Assembly (NCBI GenBank): GCA_940671915.1 | Contig: CALNVZ010000174.1 | Location: forward strand, 17,765,250-17,829,249 | Direction: 5' to 3' | DNA: 64,000 nt | Source: Paracentrotus lividus | Taxonomy: Eukaryota; Echinodermata; Echinoidea; Camarodonta; Echinidae | Part shown: one piece after another, positions 56,836 to 64,000 of the stretch | Layout of the letters: each line of letters begins with the position of its first letter | Numbering within the stretch: position 1 is the stretch's first letter | Notes under the pieces: generated by a model | Databases searched by the model: none | Told to the model about the DNA's origin: nothing | The model's input: the letters and a program-made list of their open reading frames with translations, nothing else | Program-made: the position numbers and the translations under genes

Positions 56836-57151
56836 TAGCCCTCTCTTGCTCCCGGTCTTGCTCGCACTCTCCCCCTCTTTTTTCTTTTGAAACTAAACAC
56901 AAAACAGATATAAACATGACAATGAGGGATACCTTTTTACAAGTTAAAAATATGTACTTTTTGCAGGTTTTCATACTACATGTAGTTTCTAAATAGCCCT
57001 CTCTTGCTCCCGGTCTTGCTCGCACTCTCCCTCTCTTTTTTCTTTTGAAACTAAACACAAAACAGATATAAACATGAAAATGAGGGATACCTTTTTACAA
57101 GTTAAAAATATGTACTTTTTGCAGGTTTTCATACTACATGTAGTTTCTAAA
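56836..57151. repeat. Near-identical 158-bp tandem duplication upstream of ACBD3
   Basis: TAGCCCTCTCTTGCTCCCGG begins each unit (56836 and 56994). The two units differ only by about two changes (one C in a CTCCCCCTC run and CATGACAATG versus CATGAAAATG), so the duplication is recent. Confidence 0.85.
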
Positions 57152-57211
57152 TTTGACTTTAATGGGGTCGAAAATATGTATATAAATATTTTTCTGGATA
57201 GGCGTTTTCAG

Positions 57212-57246
<35 letters not shown>

Positions 57247-58009
57247 GTGGGGGAGGGCCATTATAGACTTGAGGTAGACTATACTTATGTTGACTATACT
57301 AGAAAGAAAATGACATAGTAAAATCACATAATAGAGTTAATCTAAATCATCGAAGTCGATAACGGAAAGATTTTAAAAAAAAATAAAAAATTGGGGAATT
57401 TTTTTTTTTTCTGTCTACTGATCCACAATTATTTTTTTTAAATACATGTAACAACGATTTAGAAAAAAACAAACAAACAACAAACAAAAAATAGGGACAG
57501 AATAGTAGAAATCAGAATTAAATAGTTTAAACATTTTAGATGTTATATTATATTTTATACCTATCTCTTGACAAAAAAAAAAAAATGTTAACACATAAAC
57601 ATTAAAAAAAAATAAGGAAATCCCGCCATTTCCCATTAGTTATAGTATAGTTCGAACACACCAACTCGCATGTCAATAATATGAAAAAAAGATAGAGGAT
57701 TGGATAATAAGTGCAGCCAATGTTATTAATTCTTTCACCAAACCAAGCATTCAGAATGCTCATATACATACAAGACACAATAATAAAAAACTGTTAACAA
57801 GAGAAGCATTTTCATTTCTTTCTTTTTTTAAAATTCCTTTTTAATTGTTTTTATTAAGAGCTTTATACAAAAACATAGTATACATAATTATATTTACACA
57901 AACTATATTAAATAATAAGACATTAATTTCTAACTATTTTGCTTTGAAAATTTTTTAATTCTTGCATAGGAGTGGAGGAACAACTTGATCACTGTATTCT
58001 TGAAGCTTT

Positions 58010-58049
<40 letters not shown>

Positions 58050-59783
58050 CAATTTATATATTACTTTCATCTTGCATGTTTATTCTACTTCAAATGTGTT
58101 GTCATAAAGTATACAATGTTGCCCATAAATTTGATATACCTTCCTCAGAGTTGCATAATTCATTGACCATGGGTGCAAAATTATATTTTCCTTTTGTTTC
58201 ATTATCCCAAATTATGTTTTAGCATGTATACACAGCTTCTAAAGGCTTGTGGCTTGAATTTAGATATATTCTTGGATCGATTTAAAAAAAAAAATTTTTT
58301 GCAATCACATCACGAAGAAATAACATTATATGCTGTATACTAGTACAACATCCCTGAAAGACTTGTTCAAATCATGTCATCATGTTTATAACAAATTCAA
58401 TTCAACTCTAAATATTTACGTCCTTGCAATAATGATATACAAAACATTGAAATAAATTGTTTCTTTTTAATCATCTTAAAACAAGAATAGCAATTACAGC
58501 GAAAACCTAATTTTTGTTTTGTTTTGTTTTATTATTATTATTATTATTATTATTTTTTTTTTTTTTTTGGGGGGGGGGGATTGGATCAGTCAGCCTTTCA
58601 AGAGTGTTTAAAGTTCTGTGGATTTTAACAGCATCAGGCTAAAGTGAAATTTTATGCAACTTTTGGGGAGAAACAAAAATATACTAAGGCTATTACATGA
58701 ATGTCCATTTTTTATCTTTACTTCACTTTCGAAACAGAATCTTTAACAGATAATTCTATAAATAACACACATTTGTTTGTTGACTCTACTACATACATGT
58801 ATAAACACACAATCATGTTAAAAAATAAGTTCACACATAACTTTTTAAACTTACATCTACTTGCATATCTGAAGGAAGCACACACTTATCAGTAGGAAAT
58901 CCAGACCCACTCCCCATTATAATTTCAAAACCACTCATGGACTGTACATAATAAAATCATAAATTTATTGGCAGTGCCCCCCCCCCCATTTTCAGTTCCT
59001 GGATCCGCCACTGCTTATGTTGTTGAAAAGTATAGCAGTGAATTTTGTTCTATTATTAGCATAGAAAATAAAACTTGAACATAGAAGCACCCTTATCAAT
59101 TCTCACTGTCCTTCATTCAAGTTCAAGACAGAAATGATAAAAATGGAATTAGAATAGTTTAATGTTCTAAAACACATCAAAGGCACAAGCAAAAGAAATA
59201 TAATACTGATGTACAAAAGGATGTTGGAAATGAATGAGAGACTAAATTAAATTCACGATTGTAATGACTTTCTACTCAATTATCAAATTTTCTCTCACTT
59301 AGCATAATGCAACATTTTGATCTGGAATAATAAGAAAGTTTGACATGTATTTAAGCAAAGTTGGTGATTATCAAAATTTAATTTTACTTAGTTCACACTT
59401 GTTCTAAAAACAATAAGTAAAAATAATATGACTTTAATGGATGTGTTTTGAACTTATCTACATCATCAGCTCGCCTACCAAAAAAGTTTGCCTAATAAAT
59501 TATCATGTTGTTAGTTTTTAAATTCATAACAATCTTCTTTCTTTTTTCCATTTGAAAGTCATACCAGGATAAAGATAGTACATAAAATTATTTTAGCAGT
59601 TAATTCAGAAAGTGATTTATGTAAATAATGTCTCCAAAGCCTCCAAGAAAGGGCTTTAGTGATATACAGCTTACATCATTTGCTTTACCTTTTTAGGTTA
59701 TCATGAAGCATAAATTGAACTAGGATAGTTTTAAAAATTGTCTTATGTGTCAAAAGAAAGACCTAGAGTTCATTGTGTGTCGA
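57152..59783. other. Intergenic stretch between the SAM gene and ACBD3
   Basis: AT-rich with long homopolymers (poly-T about 57219-57246, poly-A about 58013-58046, a TTATTATT run near 58531). A C-run followed by CAGTTCCTGGATCCGCCACT near 58981 looks like the edge of a dispersed repeat. No exon was recognised. Confidence 0.5.
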
Positions 59784-60903
<1,120 letters not shown>

Positions 60904-61294
60904 CTAGGTCAGGTAAGAATTAAAACAGACATGAAAATATCATTGCTAGAGAAGTTTTCCATATTTTTTACATAATATCATTAAAATGATTTTAGGTGAG
61001 GATCTACATTGTAACACAATTGTGTAAACTGCAATTGATGTGGAACAAAAATATTCTTGGAAAAGAATTCTTGTAGGCCCGATATACATGCAAATATTTT
61101 CATAAGAAGTCTTTAATAGAGTGTAGAGTCTACTGATCTAGAAAAAAAAATGGAAATTAAACAATTTATTTTCAAATTAATGTATGGTCAGTGGTCCCAT
61201 GTCTGCTCAAAGTCAAAGCGTAGGCCTGCGAACCCATGTAATACGCGATTATATTTATGGTGGTTTTGGACCATATTTCACACATGTCGGATAT

Positions 61295-62057
61295 GGGCAG
61301 TTCCAAGCAAAACAGGAACATAGAGCTAAAAATTTCAATGTGCGGCTGTGCCTTGAAAATGCAAATTAGGATCTGAAATTACCGCAAAGGCTTCTTTACA
61401 ATACAAACCAATCATTTAAGTTTTTAAAAAAATGCGATTCAGTAATCTTGTGCTGAATAATTGATCAAACCCAAATTTGCACGTATGGGACTATGGGGCT
61501 TTAAATGCCTCTAATTCTTATATCTCGTCACTTTTTGCCAAATTTTTTTACTTAATGTAATTGTCATGGTCTACTCCAACAAACTTTGGTATTAATATTT
61601 CTTATATAATCATTTCTCCTCACGAAAAAGACCGGGAAACCAGATGTCACTCCGTAACCGTCACTCCGTAACCGGACAAGGGTTCAAGTTTTAAGCATAA
61701 TTAACAAAAATTTTCAACCAATTTTTTATGCAACGGTGGCATATTATACCTAGAATAACATAGAATCCAATCAATAACTCAAAATTGTGATAGCCATTAA
61801 ATTTCACAGAGTTAAGCCAAAATGTTTTCTGCTCAAAATAGCATGTCCCATTTTGCGTCACTCTCTAACCATGATATGAATATTCATATCTCATTAATTT
61901 AAGAGGATCACTATAAAAAAATTATCATTTTGAAAAGAGGGTAATGAGCTTTTGTCATAACATTTCTTTGTACATAAAGATTAAAGTATGGATGATAAAC
62001 TAGTTTGAATGCTGAAATGTTGCTTCTGAATGTCACTCCGTTACCTCGGAACTGCCC
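61295..62057. mobile_element. Non-autonomous DNA transposon (MITE), copy 2, inverted
   Basis: A 763-bp element, the reverse complement of the one at 25378, with the same ends (GGGCAGTTCCAAG...GGAACTGCCC). It is flanked by ATAT on both sides (61291-61294; 62058-62061), an independent 4-bp target duplication that confirms the borders. Confidence 0.85.
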
Positions 62058-62251
62058 ATATCTCAAAAAGTAATTAATTAATCTGAAAATCGGATAACAC
62101 CTTCTTCCTTCGGTTGGTTTCCTCCAGTTTGGAGAACTGCAAATGGTGCAGAGGAGAAAGAAGGACCCAAAATTACTTAAGAACGAAAATGTCATCAGGA
62201 TAACATGCACATATTCTGGGGAGGCCCTCAGGGCCTGGCCCCCCCCCCCCC

Positions 62252-62276
62252 NNNNNNNNNNNNNNNNNNNNNNNNN
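62252..62276. other. Assembly gap (25 N)
   Basis: A run of N immediately after a C homopolymer, marking an unresolved join. Confidence 0.99.
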
Positions 62277-64000
62277 TCCCTAAGATTCTAAAGTGGCACA
62301 TACGTTAGATCTGCTGCACTGAACTATGACTCTAGAATGTCATGAAGGAGTATAAGTCAGTCGACCTCTGGCTTGCAGCCACTAATGCATGCTCACCATC
62401 GTAGGGCGCCTTCTCAAAGCAACTTAATACGACAGCCGCACACATTTTGCATTCTATCTCTATACAAACTACTGCAAACTGCAAAAGGGCCCTCCGATTA
62501 CTCTTGGCTTGTTTGTCCTGTCATCGGAAATTGCTTAACGCCTCAATTTTATTAAAAACCACTAGAATATCCTGGGATTAACCGTTCTAGCGCGGACGAT
62601 GAGAAAATTTGTACTAACATCTGCAGCGCGTTGGTACGCGCATGTTGACGCACAAGAGCGGAGTTGTCTAAAATTAATCGACCATAATCGCTCCACAAAA
62701 TTATGGATATCTAAATAAAGCGCATGCGCCAGCAGCACTTGCACGTAAACAAATGGGGTATCGCACCTATGCCATCTGTGGGGCAAAAAGTACTGTATAA
62801 AAATGTTCTATTGACCGGGAGATAAAACCGGGAAAAAATGATGTCTGGATAGGGGCCAATAGGTCGAGATTATGGACTGCACTTATCAACCAATCAAGAG
62901 ACAGGATTAGTATAAGAAGTTCTTAATGAGATGAGAGTATATATGCCTAATAATAAGACCTCTAATTTTTATAAGAGATCATGGTAGGCAATATATTTAT
63001 TTGTATAGACATGACTTGCCGGATTCTGCCATTATCTTCCACTATTCCAAGTCTTAATTCATTTTATATCTTCTGTAACATTTTTTACCTTATATTGATA
63101 TTGGTTTTTGTTTCAAAAAGATAGCACGAATCATTTCTGTGAAGGTCATTCAGGAATAATAGGATCACTCATTCCATTTTATTCTATGAGGGAGTAATAC
63201 AAAATACAAAATTAGTATGTGTCTACATTTTAATATACAAAGTTTATATATATAAGTTAAAGCAAACATAATAAATTAATAAATACTACAACGTCCAGTT
63301 ATACCCCAAACAAAAAATTCATAGCCTTCGACCTAGTACTTTATTTTGGAAAGTGGGGGGGGGTGGGAAAAATACCTCCGCGCATTATGGTTACAAGACA
63401 TCGACAATACACCAGTGAACAATCGACCATTTTTTGCTGCGCGAACTCTTACAAAAATAATTTTCTGATTTTCGTAATTCGTACATTGTCTTTCAAAACT
63501 CCATCCATTATTTTCTTGTATATTCCCAGATGCTGATGGTAAGTTATTTTATTGGAAATACGTGTTAATAAAACATACATCATCATTTTATGTGAAACAT
63601 GCCGTCCAATCCACCAGTCGTTTTACCAAGTTTTCAAACGGAGAGCAAAAAACATGCAGAACTCTAACACTCACGCTCGCAAATCGTACTCTAGCCATTA
63701 GATGTGGCACACTCTCGCCTCGATGCAATACGCTACGTGCAAGAATTGCGTAGTGTACAATCATGTCATAGTCATTGCTTGATAACCGTACTCGAAAACT
63801 TGAATTATTCAATAAACTTTTCATGGTTTTCAGCGACAGCCCTTTGTAAATTGGCGATAGGCAATAGGTATATGGACGATAGAGCTATGTTACAAACATA
63901 GTCAAATGGCAGATTTTGAAAAATAAGAGTGAAATAGAGCATAATGTCACACAGACACATCGTGGACTGCAATAGGAAACACATGTAGTGCGGCACTCTG
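62277..64000. repeat. Duplicated block, indel-rich copy
   Basis: Matches 53401-54941 in order and orientation but is about 12% longer because of scattered 1-3 base insertions (for example GCGCACGCGCGTTGACG versus GGTACGCGCATGTTGACG). It starts right after the N gap. The error pattern is that of an uncorrected long read or an alternative allele placed twice, so small open frames here should not be trusted. Confidence 0.75.

Noticed and set aside
62277..64000. Small open frames after the N gap as genes
   Set aside because: They fall in an indel-rich duplicate of 53.4-54.9 kb where the frame is unreliable, and they have no homologous features in the clean copy.

Overview
The window is invertebrate nuclear DNA, most likely from an echinoderm (sea-urchin type). 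It is AT-rich, has compact exons separated by introns of 0.6-11 kb, and is crowded with foldback/MITE elements, a DIRS-like tyrosine-recombinase retrotransposon and a decayed LINE. The two well-identified genes are conserved animal genes. The taxon is inferred from repeat style and gene content, not from a diagnostic sequence.

Layout. (1) 1-3.1 kb: the last two supported exons (+) of an unrecognised gene with a cysteine cluster and a globular C-terminus, ending at 2940 with a poly(A) signal at 3074. (2) 3.1-10.7 kb: repeats only, including two large inverted-repeat elements (7384-8816 and about 9050-10435). (3) 10.9-15.5 kb: a complete three-exon kintoun/DNAAF2 gene (+), a PIH-family co-chaperone for axonemal dynein pre-assembly. 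A single-base break lies just before the exon-1 splice donor, and a PP1 docking motif sits in the last exon. (4) 15.7-22.4 kb: long 3' UTR and intergenic DNA. (5) 22.4-56.45 kb: ACBD3 (-), the Golgi GOLD/acyl-CoA-binding-domain scaffold, assembled here as nine phase-compatible exons encoding 476 aa. Its introns hold most of the mobile elements. (6) 59.8-60.9 kb: the last two exons (-) of a SAM-domain gene resembling SAMD15. (7) 61.3-64 kb: a MITE copy, a 25-bp N gap, and a block that repeats 53.4-54.9 kb with dense small insertions, probably an uncorrected or misplaced allele.

Gene relations. Kintoun and ACBD3 are convergent. ACBD3 and the SAM gene are in tandem on the minus strand, with about 3.3 kb between the SAM gene's stop codon and the ACBD3 start. 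There is no operon-like arrangement and no sign that the genes share a pathway: kintoun is cytoplasmic and ciliary, ACBD3 is Golgi.

I found no clear novel multi-gene system. The most interesting material is non-coding: a 766-bp non-autonomous transposon present twice in opposite orientation with 4-bp target duplications; a 15-bp word (GTCACACACGTGACC) repeated seven times within 1.9 kb of an ACBD3 intron; a palindromic cassette at one end of the DIRS element; and the kintoun reading-frame break.
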